Below are positions 12,743 through 27,400 of a stretch of DNA of 64,000 nt, one piece after another. Position 1 is the stretch's first letter; each line of letters begins with the position of its first letter. The DNA is taken from the NCBI GenBank assembly GCA_008360975.2, contig CM039184.1, forward strand, positions 55,766,797 through 55,830,796, read 5' to 3'. The DNA is from Lichenostomus cassidix. Taxonomy: Eukaryota; Chordata; Aves; Passeriformes; Meliphagidae. A program made the translations under genes and the position numbers. The notes below the pieces were generated by a model that saw only the letters and a list, made by a program, of their open reading frames with translations, was not told the DNA's origin and searched no databases.

Positions 12743-15700
12743 AGGTAATGGTATCAAGAAAAAGCCCCTTCTCTTTCAAGGGAAAATTTGGTTTAACACC
12801 TGTCATACAGGACTAAATATAGCCTGATTCTGTACTCCACCACCATATATTGCCTGTTTCTGAGCGCGGCAAAAGTGGTTCTAGACTTAAAAGATTCTAT
12901 GCAAATTCCAGCTGCTAATGGCACTCATTTTTATGTTCAAGAGTGGTCTACCGCTTTATGTAGATATTTAATTTCTACTTGTAGTTACTTAATGTATAAT
13001 TAGACATCAGATGGCACTTGTCTAAATTTTAGATGGTATACTCAGTCTGTAAACCTGTAAAGTTTCTTGAGAATAATTAGATATGGCCAACTAGTCGCAG
13101 AAAATGTTAGTTTGTGCTAATCAGCACGTTATGAAAACACATAAGTCATTGCTTAAACTCCTAGCCTCCATCTATTTGGTCCTTACAGATTACATATTCT
13201 CAAATAGAATTAGAATTATGGCTTTCTTATTAACTACTTCTACAAGAAAATAGGGTATTCTGGAAGCAGGTTAAGGGAAGCATTCCTTCCAATGTTTGGG
13301 ATAAGACTCTTGCTCATACCCCGTACATACAAACACTTTTAGGCCAGGCATAAAAATAAATCCATAAGCAAAGACTACTCTGCACATGAAGAGGGAACTT
13401 TTTCCTTAGTAGTTGCAAACTGAACACTCTGTATGATAAGTTCAGCAGAACAGCCCTCCGATGAGTCCCAGAGAGTGGCAGCAACAGAAGAGAACATCTG
13501 TGAATTCAATATGCTAAACCCCAACAGAGCCCTAACACAGTATTTAAGGGCACCTCATCTCACTGTTCACTGCAGGAAAGGAATCATCCCTTTCATACCC
13601 TTAGTCTGACGCCAGGAGTGTTAAAAACTCATGAAAGAGTTGAATCCCTAGTTCAGTAATCCAGATCATCTTGATTCTGCTTAGATGTTCCCTGTATGGA
13701 GCATTTTCACTGAAACTCTCACTGTGTTCAGAGGTTGCCTAATCACAGCTTTTCAGACCCAGCCTGCCTGACCTTGTAGACCTATCTCAGTACCACTTCT
13801 ATGCTTTATTTGTAGAAAGTTCAGGCCAGGTGGAAAAGTCTGGCTTTTATTTTGTTCATAGAAAGAGAGGATAGAAGAAAAGTTGTCACTACTGCATTCC
13901 ATAATAATCACCTCATTTTTTGGCTTCCAATTGTCTGTAGTAAGACTTGACAACACCTTGAATAGTCAGTGACCTCTCAGAGAACTTTTGTTACTCTGTA
14001 GACACTGAACCAGAAAAACTTTTATAGTCAGTTCCAGTTCAGCTTATTTTAAAGTGTCCTCACACCCTTCTGGAGAACAGTGCTTTCTCCAAAACTGTGT
14101 TCAGAGCAGAGTATTTGGAAATCCAGTATGACAATCTGATACCTTATAATCTATATTTTCTATAAACTTACAATCAACATCTGAAACATATGGCAATTCA
14201 AAATCAAAATGCTGATCGATTTTTTTTGAAATATCGATTAATCATTTTCTTCAGTGATGTGGAATCCACTTGTGAAAAATAACAGATATGACACCTTGTA
14301 GAACCCACACCTTTTTCATCTTGCCTAAAAAGCAATTGCCAGAGCAAACAGAACAAATGCCAGAAGCTTGGAAAACTTCTTTAAAAGAAAACTCAGAAAA
14401 AATTCAAGTTCAAAATCTGGTTGATTGTGCTTTATCTTCAGGAGCCAAACTTGAAATCAACAAAGTGTTTTTGATTTTCAGGAAGCCCCAAACTCACTTT
14501 CTGAAGACTAGATCTGTAGGACAAGGCATTTTGGGACTTCCTTGTCCATTCAAATTCCTTTGAAAAATATCAGCCAAAGCCGGTGGGAGTTTTCTTAGCT
14601 CTTCAATTAAGCTGACACGTTGTCAGTTGCTATGCTGAAGGGATACATTTTAGGATGATTTAGGATTGACTTTTTGTGAAAGCCAAAACAGGGTCCAGCA
14701 ATGAATTATATAAAACTGCTAATCCAGAGCTTGTATAACTAGTGTGTAACTATTAACCTGTGTAACATGTAGAACAGTTACATCATCCTATTTTGCATCT
14801 GCCTTTTTCTATTTTATGCAATTAAAGACAGTGGCATGAAAAGACCATCAAACAGGTACAGGACAAGTAATAATAAAAGATTTTATAACCATGATTCTGG
14901 GAAGAGTATGTTCCTCACAAAGAAGTTACGCAACTCATTCTTAGAAGTGACAATAAAATCTTTATTCCTCTTCTTTTTCACCCTTTCCCATCCACACACA
15001 TAGGCGCAAATTTTATATGTTATCTGTTGGTAAAACATACTTTATTAAATTTTCAGATTTGGAGCCTGTTTGTCATTTGCCTAGTTTATTCACTAGTCTG
15101 TATCTGTGTGAGGCTTTTGACAGCTTCATATACACATACAAATATATGTAAATTTCTTCTTTATTCTACCCTTTTGTTAGGTATCAGAAAAAACAGTTTC
15201 AAAATATTTTAGGTCAGGTCTGGAAAGATTCATTGTTAAGTCATGCTGTTCTAAACATACTGTCTTGTAAAAGAGCATAACTGGAAACTTGCAGATTATT
15301 ACATTAGACTACTAGGATTCCAGTCTCTCCCAAAACTTTTAAAGCTTTTGAAATAAACCTCCCAGATAGAAAGTCATCAGTCTCATAGTCAAAACAAGCA
15401 TTTTTAGAGATAATCCTTTTAATCTATTTTGAAGTCTTGCATTTCACATTAGAGAGCACAGGAAGATCTAGCAAGGCAGAATATAAACAGCCAAACTGTG
15501 CTGAGGAATTTGTAAGGATTTCTTGGGTCAGAGCAGGCAAGCAGACTTCTACCTGTCACACACTGTCTTCCTCTGTAATAATGAATCATGGTTTCTCTCT
15601 TTCACAAGGCGCTTCAGATTTGGCTAAGTGCTTTTTTCTTTCTCTCCCCCCCACCCCTGCCCCAAGAGGAAATAAAAGTCACAAAATTAAAAGGGGGTTT

Positions 15701-18700
15701 CTTGAACAGAAAAATGACAAAACCAAAACTGACAGCATAATGCCAAACATTTCCATGGAGCTTATTACAATAACAGGTACAACTTAAAATACAAAAAAGG
15801 ATTAGATATTGAGGGATAGTGTTCCTGACATATATTTATTAAAGATACTCCAAAACATTTAACTGAAAGATTGAGGCAAAAAACTAAACTTTTGGTTTAA
15901 ACCTCTTCCTGTGCATAAGTTAGGATGGTACTTAATGTATAGGAAATTTTTTACTGTAGCTGCTCAGTGAAGTTTTTGGATCTGTGCTCTTCAGTCTGTG
16001 CTACTGGTCACTGGCTATCGGCAAAGTCTGGCTGTGGGCTTGATCCACTGTGTCAATTCCAGTATATATATTCTGTTGTTTATTACATGGATAAAACACT
16101 ACCATTTCCCGGACTAAAAAGACAAAAGTGCTACCTAGTGCTACAAATTAACAAAAGCTGAAAACAGTACTTCTTAGTTACACTATTAGATTATGTGTGG
16201 TACAGGTGAATTCTTCTGAGGTGGCTCATAAATTTGAGACAAAGACTTTGCCTCCTATAAAGTCTGCAAGTTGTAGGTGCCGCCTTCTGTAAATATTAAT
16301 ATGGCTGCAGAGCGAGTGCCACAAGCAAAGGGCGCTCAGCCACTCGCAGCCAGCCCAACAAAACCCTCACTATGCCAGAGACCATTGCTTGTTCTCAAAG
16401 CTTCCTATAAGACTGGATATGTAAGGAATACACTTGTACATTCTGCAACATCAGGTGGATTAACGACTGCATATACACCTACACTGCTATCTGCATTTTA
16501 ATTTAAATAGTTTTTGCAGCAGCTGGGAAAGATTTGGTGTGCTTTAGTAACTGCCCCAACCCAAAGTACACGCCCAGCTTCTCTAACCACATGCTAAAAC
16601 ATACTCTTCAAACATAAACTACTTCAAAGCAGAATCACTTAATCTCTTTCAGAAATTAAAAATAAATACATAATGGAACTTTTCAATCACTGTAAAAGAC
16701 AGCACCCAAAATTCTGCTTAACAACCTGACAGCCTAAGCAGGTGCCCGGCAGAGATCCCGTGTGCCTTGCTTCCTGGGTAATGAGGACACAGGCTGCAGA
16801 ATGGAGCACAAACCTGCTAGAAGCAACCCAGAGCCTTTCTACTTTTTTGCTGCTCTGTCACTTTAACATATCTCAAAAGCATCCACTGTCTCAAAAGGCT
16901 TCTTGAGAGAGGCAGAAATTGCCATGTGTGCACTCTCCTTTTGAATTCAGGGCAGATCAATGACTGTTTATTTATCCTGAGTGAAGCAAGTGATGGTTTT
17001 TTTTTTTAAATTCTAACAGAAAAATCTCCCGCCACTGAACCTGGCAGGGCACATGTCACACAGAGCTGGGAGTGGGCACAGGACTGGAGCAGGTTAGAAA
17101 CCGGCTGCCTTGGTCACCAAGGGAGTACAATTACTTAATGACAGCAATTTACCCGTTTTACAGTTTGCAATGCCAAGGAAATATCGCCTGTGACAGTGGA
17201 ACAAATCAAGCCTGGACTGGTAATGCAGCACAGAAAATCAGAGCTACTTCTTTTAACACTGAAAATTATGGAATTTATTTCAGTGTTTGATTAATGGTTT
17301 AGATACTTAGTCCTAAGTAGATTTGCTGGAAATTTTGGGACACCATTCCCGTCAAATAATCAGAAGTTATGGATGAAAATGTCTTTGCTTCTTGCAATTA
17401 TTAACTTGATGCTAGATTTTTTTCTAATGATTATTCCCTATGTGCTACTCATCTTCCAACTGTGAGAGTTATTTATTTGTGCTGTTTTCCTAAGCACCCC
17501 TGCTAATTCCCTACTGAAAGATCATGCATAAGCATGGGGCTATCGAAGCCGGCTGAAGCCTTTCAGTGTACAAGGAGAGGACATTAAGAAAGAAAAGGGT
17601 TATTGAAACCACTCAAGGCTAGATTAATATCTTCACCTTTCCACATTTAATGAGTGCTTTTCAATTTAGTATAATCATCTGCTGTAATAGGAGCTCATGA
17701 ACAGAAAAAAAAATACTCCTTTATATTTAAAATCACTTAAGGAGAAAAGACAGGAAGGGATTTGGTTTAACAGGTAACGAACTCACAACAATCTTCAGGA
17801 ATAACGTCATTGGTGCACAGGAGGGGAAATCCCAGCTATATGTATTTTTCCCTGTTTATATACAGCTTTGATGATTTCTCCAAGTTAAAGGACACAAATG
17901 AAAACCAATATGTGAAAGAATCAATAATTAAACTAGAGGGTTGATTTTTTACTAAAAAAATAATTAGCCCAAAAACTAATACTAAAATATTTTTACAGTT
18001 GGATAACTTTCAGACCAAAAAACACTAGAAATCTATCACTGCTTTCTGACCTACTTTCCATGGTCATGGCTAATTCGATCTTCTTGCCTTTCATATCTCT
18101 CTGTCTCTGCCAACAGACAGATGAGCAGTGGAAGAACAGAAGAGGCAGGTTGGGTTAAGAGGCCAGATCAAGACAAATCATAACAAACAAGAGACTGGAA
18201 GATTTCAGAGACCTACTCCCTAAATAAACAGACAATTATTCTTGTTAGGATTAAGTCAAAAGACATTATTAACACAAATATAATATTTCTCATAAATCAC
18301 TAAAAAGTGTTCATGCAAATGATCTATGCCAGGATAATGTCATGTCTCAAATCATTACACGACTTATAGTTTGAAATCTAAATGCTACAAGAGGTTAAAC
18401 AAGGAAATTGAATAAATAGTAGATCTGTTGAAAAAAAATGAAAGAAATTAAGGGTGAAATCAAGTACTTCATACATTTGCTACAAGAATTATTATTTTTG
18501 CTTAAGAACTATGTATTTGTTTTGAAACAGAAACAATTATAGGATGTGAAACCATCTTATAAACCCAGAAATCATACATTTAATTTCAATTCAACTCCTT
18601 CACTTGACCTGAACAACATAAAGGAATGCATTTCAAGCTAATTGAATTTTGCTCTTTTTCCCCTAAGAAACTTTTCATATGTCCCAATTTCTATCCTGAG

Positions 18701-21700
18701 TCATCCCACATTAATTTTATTCTGACTTTCGGAGTAAATTAGGTTTAGGTAACAGTACTGTCAATTGATATCTGTATTCTGTGTCTTCTAATAGCTTTTC
18801 ATCCCATGACTACATTAAAACACAAATGTAAAGATATGAATTTGCACAAATGCATCTCCTAATCGAGAGCTGTTTGAAGAAGGCAGACTAAATTGCATGT
18901 CCCTATTTAAAGCAAGACAGTGTAACTCCAGCAGTTTCCTGTTCTACAGGCAGTGTATACATGGACTAAGCCAGCCGCTGCATAAGCTGCTACGTGCCCA
19001 GCCAAACATGGAAGTGATTTAGGAGTTAGAAGAAGAAGAGGGGGAGAGGATTGGAGCAACAGCACATCAGAGTGTTCTGTGAGATGAGAGAGAGAATTAA
19101 GCCACTGAAAGGCTGAAAGCTCGTCTCCACTAGTACTGTCCCTGTGACATTTTTCCCCCTCAAATTTTTCAGTATAGCCCCCAAAACGAAGAAGTTATTA
19201 TTTGCAAACTCCTAATTAAATGTTAATAAACTGATGGTAAAAGCTGCATGGAAGTGATTGAGAATGTAAATTTCAGATATTAGGAAGGTTCAAAGAGAGA
19301 TACCTGACACCAGCAACAAGGCCTTGATTCTGAGGATCTGCATCTTCTGACCTTGGCCCAACTGTAAAGCAGACCACCAGCTGCATGGATCCATGTCTAC
19401 AGTTCCTAAAGACAACTCTCACTCCCTTTCATGATTGCCTCTAAGAAACACATTGCCTACAGGATTGACTACCTTTTTGAGATGAACAGTTAATTCATCA
19501 TTGAAAATTGTATTTGGACTGAGACAGATGTAAAAGTGGCAGGAGTGTCGAGTCACTCAAACAACATGCAGATGTCTTCTCAGTCCCATGCTGTGTATAC
19601 ACTGCTGTAATCCTATTTTAAAGAATGTGTTGATTTTTTTTCAGCCTGAAAGAGCTATCTGGATTTTGTGCTTTTCAATTATAACCACAGAAAACTACAG
19701 GACAAGTTTCAACCAACAGTCCCAAGCTTTCCCAAAGAAAGTTCACTTTTGAAAAAGCAATCTTTCATAGGGCTTCTTAAAACAAAGAGGAAATTTTTTG
19801 CTGTTATTCGGAAACAATTATCATTTTACAGTTTTCTGCTTCCATCCTTTTTTCCAAACCTTTGAAGCCATACTTTCACAAGAAAGGAAAAACTTACTTC
19901 CCTCAGGATAGCAGGAAGAATTTTTTAATGTGGTAGAAGTACATAGTTCAAGCTCAGAAATACTTGACAGACATCTATTTATTTATTTATAATAGTTTAC
20001 CTTCTTCCTTATATGGACTAAAAATATTGTCAGAAGACCTTTTTAAAAAATAGAAATTGTTCACATACTGTGATATTGCTTCAGTGGTCTTCTAAAAAGT
20101 GTTTTAGAACCTCTGTTATAGTTTAAAATTACACATACTTTTTATAAGAATGTAATAAAATATTTAGTACAAAATTCTATAGTTCTGTACTGAAAGAAAT
20201 TATGAATCTTCAAAGGTCAGCTATAAATATATTTTCTAATGCCTTTGTGACTGAAAAGAGCTTCCTAGTAATGAGTATAATCTTGGTCTAGATTTTCTTT
20301 TTCAAGGAAATCACAATTTGGTAATTTCTACTTCTTGAATTGTTTTCTCTAACTCTCTTGTTTACAGGTACTCTGCAGTGTTCACCCTTTCATAGCAAAG
20401 GAGAAAAAAATAAACCTCTCTGAAAGGAGCAGCTGGCATCACTGCAAAGTGGACTGAAAGTCTACATTCAGAGTAGAATTCAGGAAGACAAACTTCAGGG
20501 AAAAATGATCAGTTATGTTTCACCTCTGTTACAGAAATCTGAGAATTATTTCATGTCAAGGAACTGGAAGGAACTGAAAAGAATAGTAATTTTAAAAGAC
20601 TGCTAAATACAGACATTTCCAGTGTTCAAGTCAATGCAGCAATAATTCATCCTGTCTGAACAGTTGCAATTATGAATATAACACAATGCCTTATGTCATG
20701 ATTCCCCAATTAGTTTAATTCAGTGTAGAGCCACACTACTGCTGAAGGCATTGAGCCTGTCTTCCCCCTTCCCCATTCCACTCCCCTCTCTGGTGCTAGC
20801 ACTAGCACTCAGGAAAAGACATGGTGCCTCAGACATAGATCTCATGTCCACGAAAATTACAGCTGGGGGTTTAGTTTTTAACCAGACCATTGCCAGACAC
20901 AATTCACCTTGCAGTGCCATGAATATTCAGGTCTGCTCAAGGGAAGGGGCAAGAATAAACAACTAAAACTCAGCTAACTGCTGTTGGACCCCCCAGGTAA
21001 CAAGGAAACCCTAAAAATGGAGCAAAGAGACTGTTGCCTACTGTAGCCTTGCAGAGGAGCAGTGACTGATTCCTCAGTTACCTCTCACAGTTTCTTTTTC
21101 TGCCTGGCACTTCATATATTTCTGTAATAATAGTTATTATTGCAGTAATAATAGTTATCTGAGCCTCATTCACTAATGAGAATAATTGCCTATTTTCATC
21201 TTTATTAAATTCCTCCTTTTCTTTTTTTTTTAATAGTTATGGTTTTTACAGTACTTCTTTCCCGTAAGTTGAATAGGATGAGTTTATTTCCACAGTGTCT
21301 GCTAGCATAGGATGTTGTTTTAATAATTATGGATTAAATCCCTGTACAAATTAAATCACAAGCATTTTTGTTATTGGATTGCTGCTTCAATTAACCCATT
21401 GCCACTCAAATGCAGGAACTCTGCTAGAAGAACTCCAAGCCTCTGTTGCTTTCTGTCTAGGGATCAGCATCCTTACTTGTGCTATAACTTCCCCAAGCCC
21501 ATGCAGATTTTACAGTGCCTCTGACCTGCTGTGAAGGGAGTTGTATTTTACAGCCCAAAAGCACACAGATCTCCCCTAGCTGCCCTTAGACTAATTTAAA
21601 GACACATGGAGAATGTGGCAGACTATTGCAGTGCAGTGAATGGAACTACTGTAGTTAGTAAGGACTTCGTGAACAAGCCCATATTACAGTGTCATACCAC

Positions 21701-23030
21701 AAATATATAACTAATTAACTAAATAATGAAGGGGAAACATAAAAACAGACTCTAATGCCTTGGGAATTAGAGAGCTTAAAGCAGAAATAGCAGCTTTAAA
21801 TAAATTATTCTTTGTTTTTGTTAACACAGGTTGCTTTGTTTTAATACACATTTATATTAAAATCAATTACAATGTATATTGGATTTTGTGGCTATAATTT
21901 GTATTTTCTGCTTTATGTGTCACTCACTCATTAGTTTCCTAAATAACAGAGAACACACTTAGTCAGTTGGCATTTTCCAGTGTTTTAATTGCCTGCTGTG
22001 TTATAATTATTGTGACATTTTGGGATGTTTTTAACATCCTGAATTAAATATTCTGACATCCCACAGAGCACTTCATGAAAACAGTCAAACTGTATTCAAG
22101 TCATTAGGAGTCTACAGTTGTCCTTTAATATTAAAATAATTTTTGACATAAAAAATGCAGATAAAATTAAACTGCTTAACAACTTATATCTTATGCCAGT
22201 TTTCATCTCTAAAATTTTAAAATATTATTAGCATATAATGAGCAACTGTGGAGCTCAAAATATCACATTAATTTGTATTTTATTTTCCTTTTTTTAAAGT
22301 AGCTATCAAAGAATGTGACATAAGAAAACCTATCTACAAAGCTTAATTTTTGGTGAATTTTCAGAGCAAAATATCACAATTATTTTAAAGAATAAAATAA
22401 ATCATTTATTCTGATTCTTCTTTCACAATAGCTGTGAAATACTGTACATTTTTAAAAATTATTTTACTTGCCACAGAAATAGTTCATGACAGAACATAAA
22501 ATGCTTTGACTTTCAGATTAGACTTCATTTCTGCGAACATTAATTATTTAATGGGCTAAACAATGAGAATGACATATGTTAAATAAAATGTTGTGAATTA
22601 GTTTCTAACAATGTGCAAGAATCCCTAAGAGTAAGAGAAATTTACATAACAAACAGCCATTATCCTGTCTTGCTTTTTTGGCCCTGTTTTGCAAATAGTA
22701 TAGAAGCTTCCTGGTCCATGCTAGGTGAGCCTAGAAGAGGTTTTGGGAAACACAGAGCCAATAAGGTCAGCTCAGTACAGACCTCCAGTGCAGCCCCTCT
22801 GTCTGTACCACCACTGCTACAAAAATGTGTAGATCTCATCGAGGACAGAAAGAGAAATCAGGAGACTGAGGGAGGGAGCTACCCTGGCAATCTCCAGTTT
22901 GCACCTGCTCCCTAAGGACTCGTATGCAGCCTTCTGCACATCCCTGTATTAAACTGCACTACAGTCACTCTGGAAAACCAGACATAACTTGCCACTTCAT
23001 TTACACGTGTGAGAGAATGGCTCTAAGGGC
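12743..23030. other. Intergenic, no gene seen
   Basis: About 10 kb of AT-rich sequence without a supportable exon, RNA gene or mobile element. Small local structure includes a 14 bp direct repeat GTAATAATAGTTAT at 21124-21137 and 21145-21158. The AT-rich, homeodomain-motif-rich segment at about 21780-22520 looks like conserved non-coding DNA, but sequence alone cannot confirm this. Confidence 0.6.
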
Positions 23031-23078
23031 AATGTTTTAATAAATACCTAATGTTTTAATAAATACCTAATGTTTTAT
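23031..23078. repeat. 19 bp tandem repeat, about 2.5 copies
   Basis: The unit AATGTTTTAATAAATACCT occurs at 23031-23049 and 23050-23068 without mismatch, followed by a partial copy to 23078. It looks like a recent slippage duplication. Confidence 0.95.
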
Positions 23079-24231
23079 TTTTGCTTAGCATTGACATGCC
23101 AAAGACTCAAACAAAATCCTCAGTTCATTTTCTCACATTTTAACAACTAAATAATTATTTCTTTTTATCTTAACTGCAAATTTAGCTAGTTTATGACATT
23201 AGTAATTTAAATTTCAAAAGATTGCCTGTATTTTCCTGAGATACAGTTTAAAATGAAATGCACTTCTGTAACACTGAAGTAATATTCCACAAGTTTTAAA
23301 TGTAATTATGTATGTTTATACAAAAAATATATTGGGCTTTTGAGTGACTAAAGTCCACGTAAGAGGAGTGGCAAGGCTTTATAGCTTGTGTGGAAAGACA
23401 GTAGTCGGTAGGGAAAAAGAACAGAAACCAGAAGTGAGGAAGCAACTGTAAACAGCATTATACCATGTTGGCATCTATTTGATAGCATTATAGGAAGTGA
23501 AGTTCTTTATGTTTCTTAGGCAGAATACAGAAAAAATCTACTCAATCAAGTAAATTATCTGATACAAGTAATGAAGATGGCAGTATTTCTGAGCACAGTG
23601 TGTGCAAAATTAACATCCATCATAACTGTAGCGAGAACCTGGAGAGAGAGATAATGGAGATACAGCCAGGGGACAAATTGGCAGCAAGGATGTTACTTGT
23701 ATGTATACAATTACCTGTCTCTTCTGAGTTATAGCTCTACTTATGGGAGTACTTATTTACTTTATATCTTTCTGATGATTCGTATTGACTTGGGTGTGCC
23801 CCAGTATACTTATTACAATAAAATTCACTGAAACAATTGCAATTATATGACCAAAAGCTTCAATCATCCAGCTGACATTTAATGCTGACACTCTGTCCAC
23901 ACATCAGGCTTCTACGCGGGCTTGAGAATGTTTTTATGTTCAAATCATGTCTTCATTTTGTATACATCTTTAAAGCAATTTCAATGAATTAAATACAATT
24001 CCAAAGAGCGGATGTGTGGTTTAAAAGACATAGGGTTTGCACCAACAGGATATCTGAGCAAATATCCTGTTAACTGAAGTGAAACTTGCAAGGATAAGGA
24101 ATCAAGAAATTAGAGATGAAAAATAACACGGTTAAAATTAGGCAAACAAAACCTTTGTTTGCATTAATAGTCAAGAGCAGATCATCACTGGTCTTATTTT
24201 AGTTTATTATTGAACCCCTTTTTGATATAAG
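23079..24231. other. Intergenic, no gene seen
   Basis: AT-rich unique sequence with no recognisable feature. Confidence 0.6.
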
Positions 24232-24468
24232 AGCATGAAGTTTAACGAGACCAAGTTCAAGGTCCTGCACCTCGGTCAGGGCAATCCCAAGAAAAAATAC
24301 AGGCTGGCAGGAAAATGGATTGAGAGCAGCACCAAGGAGAAAGACTTGGGGCTGCTGAATGATGAGAAACTCAACATGACCCAGCAATGTGCACTCACAG
24401 CCCAGAAAGCCAAGCACGTTCTGGGCTGCATCAAAAACAGCATGGCCAGCAGAGCAAAAGAGCTGTTA
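24232..24468 (+). mobile_element. CR1 LINE fragment, end of the ORF2 reverse-transcriptase region
   Basis: Translated from 24235, the segment gives a protein typical of the C-terminal part of the CR1 reverse transcriptase domain: [12 protein letters not shown] near the start, EKDLGLL in the middle, then [18 protein letters not shown]. The frame stays open across the fragment (about 77 codons) before running into unrelated AT-rich sequence. Neither the rest of ORF2 nor the 3' tail is present, so this is a broken internal piece without function. Its open frame suggests it is younger, or less decayed, than the 31.9 kb fragment. Confidence 0.9.
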
Positions 24469-27400
24469 AATGCCAGGTGCAAGACTTCAAAAATATTTTC
24501 TAAAAGTTTTTTGGGTCTTTATTTTTATCACAGGAACATCTATTAAATATTATTGTGTTTATATGTTGAAAAATGCCAAAAGACTGTCTCCTCAATTCGT
24601 TAGAAAATAAGCACCCATTTAACAAAAAAACCCTTATTTCTCTAGTCACTGAATTCATTACTTGCTCTGAGATAATACAGAGTTACTGTCATATATTTAC
24701 TTACATAGTTCTTTCAGGTACATTAAAGTCCTGACTAAAATACTGCTTATGTTTCAACACTTTCAGCAAGGTATTATGCTATTAATAAGTTGGATCATTA
24801 TCTTTACTGAAGGAATATTATATAACAGTAGCATTTTAGTTCAATCAGAGATTACTGTTCTCAAGCATGTTTCCCACTCATTGCCAACTACTGTTCTCTT
24901 CACCTCATGGAACTAGTCTAGAGTCTAAAATATGCATTCTTTTCAGATAAAACTAAGCCAGAAGGTATGTCCCAGAAACACAGGAAATAGTGTCCACTCC
25001 TGTCCAGTCATCTAGGCCAGAGGATAGATTACTGCAAGTCCAAAGAAAACCTCAAAAAATATAAATAACAGGAACATAAGACACAATCACTAGTGCATAA
25101 CTCTACAGGTCCAATGAGGAAAGCCTCTTGCTGATATGAACATAGCCTTTCTGTCCAGACAAGTGCTATAGGAGTTTTGATTTTTAAATGTACAAATCAT
25201 TTAAACTCGAGGTTTTTAAATGATAAGCACCATGGTGAATGAAACAGATGGCAGGAAGTTTCTCTCTTCTTATGAGGTACATAATAATTTAGTGGAACAT
25301 CAAGTCCTCCGTTGACAATGGTTCACCTTCTAACTGTATGGGTGTCCCAAAATAAGCCATCCTTGAAACTTAAGCTTCCAGGTTATCTCTGACAAATCCT
25401 TCTTGACAATGCATCTTCACCTCTTAAATAAAAAAACTTAACAAGGTGATCCAGACTCCACTCTTGGTTCCATTTGTAGGGTTTTAAACCTCTCTCCCTC
25501 AAGAAACATCTATAGCCATGAACCTCTGGGTGATTTGGCAGATAATGTGCCCTCTAACTATACTACTGACACTGTGACACTACGCAGAAAGGAATTGGTC
25601 ATAAATTGGATGGGAAAGAGACAGTCCAATTTTGACTTATTGATTGGGACATTTCTGTTAAAGGGAAAGGTAATCCTAGCATTGACTTAGAAAAAAGCAT
25701 TACAACTGCATTTTGTCAGGGGCCTAATCCCATAGTATTAGGTATGCTCTGAGAATACCTCCCAGATGAAGCTGCTTAGAGGATTTGGTAGAGAAATGTT
25801 TCCCAGATTGCTGCCAGACTGTGGTAGAAAACATAGGAAAACTCCAAGTAGGACATGCGTAATACCAAGTGTCTAGACACATATACACATTAAAAGGAAA
25901 AGAAATCAAGGAAGTCAAGTGCATCTAGAATGAAACAGCTACTGAGTAAGGTCTTTTTGAATCATACTTTAGGCTTCATGATCATAAGCCTGTTATTTGA
26001 GCTTCTATCCAGTTCCTCTGACTTTGAGGTCTAGTGGTGTTCTCCCTAAAAAAGGAACAGAAGTGTATTGGAAAAATAGAGAGGGAAATGCTCTGCAGAA
26101 ACAAGAGGAGGGGAACAGAAGGAAGCAAATATACTGCAAGCTGCACAACACAACAGGCTTTACCAAGGCAGCTTGAGCCCTGGAAGGCAGTCAGTGAACT
26201 CACCCCGAGTGCCAGGCAGCTGTGCTTATAGAGCATTTCCAGCCCCTGAGCACAGTCCTTTCTGACTGGCTCAGAGAGCACTGTGCTCTGCTGCGGTCAA
26301 CAGGCATAGCATAAAACCAATGCAGGAAAGAACTTTTGGTATGCACTTAAGTTCATAATTAGGAAAGTGGATAAGTGGATGCTTGAAGTTAATCACCTAC
26401 TTAAGTGCTTTCCTGAATTAGAGCCATACACTGGTATAACTGATAACTATATCTTTATGTAGACTCCATTTTATAATTCTATGCAGAAGCAGAGAAAGTA
26501 TTCAGGTTAAAGCAAGGGAAATGAAGCTGAGTAAATTCTATTCATGCTAGTTTTGTTAGCTTTTTTCCAATGCTGTCACACCAGTTTGACCTTTATTTAG
26601 AAATCTGTTTGATTTTTGTAATTTGAGATTGATAGGTTTCTAAGCAATAGCCTATTTATACAAAAACATTTCATTTCCCTTTTGCTTTTTGTTTTCCGTC
26701 ATATTATAACAATTTGTACCATTTCTTACCTCAATTGCCAAATAGATATGGTTGTTAGGTTTGCAGAAATTCCAACCACAACTGTTCAGTGTATATGTTT
26801 CCTATCCCTCATCCCGGTGAGAAGCTTTCTGAGTAAATATTTACAAGGACATAATTTCAGTGCCGTTTAATTAAAATGTTAATTTTTACAGAATTAGAAA
26901 TACGTGCTGTTTAAAGCAAATTTTAAAATTCACAACAAATAAGAAAACATGAGCTAGTCTTAGTATAATCCTATTGCTCATTGTAAACAACTGGACATTT
27001 ATTTTTGAAAATTATCATTCAGACTGGAATGTTTTATGTTCACTGAATTCATACAAAAACACTTCCACATTTTTGCATTTACCAAACATTCTCCCAAATG
27101 TCATAAAAAGTGGAAACAATATCATTAGCTGTTCTGAAAAACTCCCAGGTTTCCATAAATGTAATCTATTCTGCTCACACCAGAATTGAGACAGATGTAG
27201 TTAAAAGAGTTACAATATCAGCAAGGCCACTTATTAATCCACAGTTTGATCTTTGTTCTCTGAAAATTGTTGTTCAGGTTGTTAAATACTCATTGCATTT
27301 CATTTCAGGGGTAGGAAACTACTCCTAAGTATATTGTGTTTCAAGTTTGGTGTTATACTTTTCTCTAGAACAAAAATATACCATATATAGCCTCAGTCTT

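Noticed and set aside
12304..12748. Three overlapping + strand open frames of 64-101 codons
   Set aside because: They fall within the solo LTR and reflect its C-rich composition.
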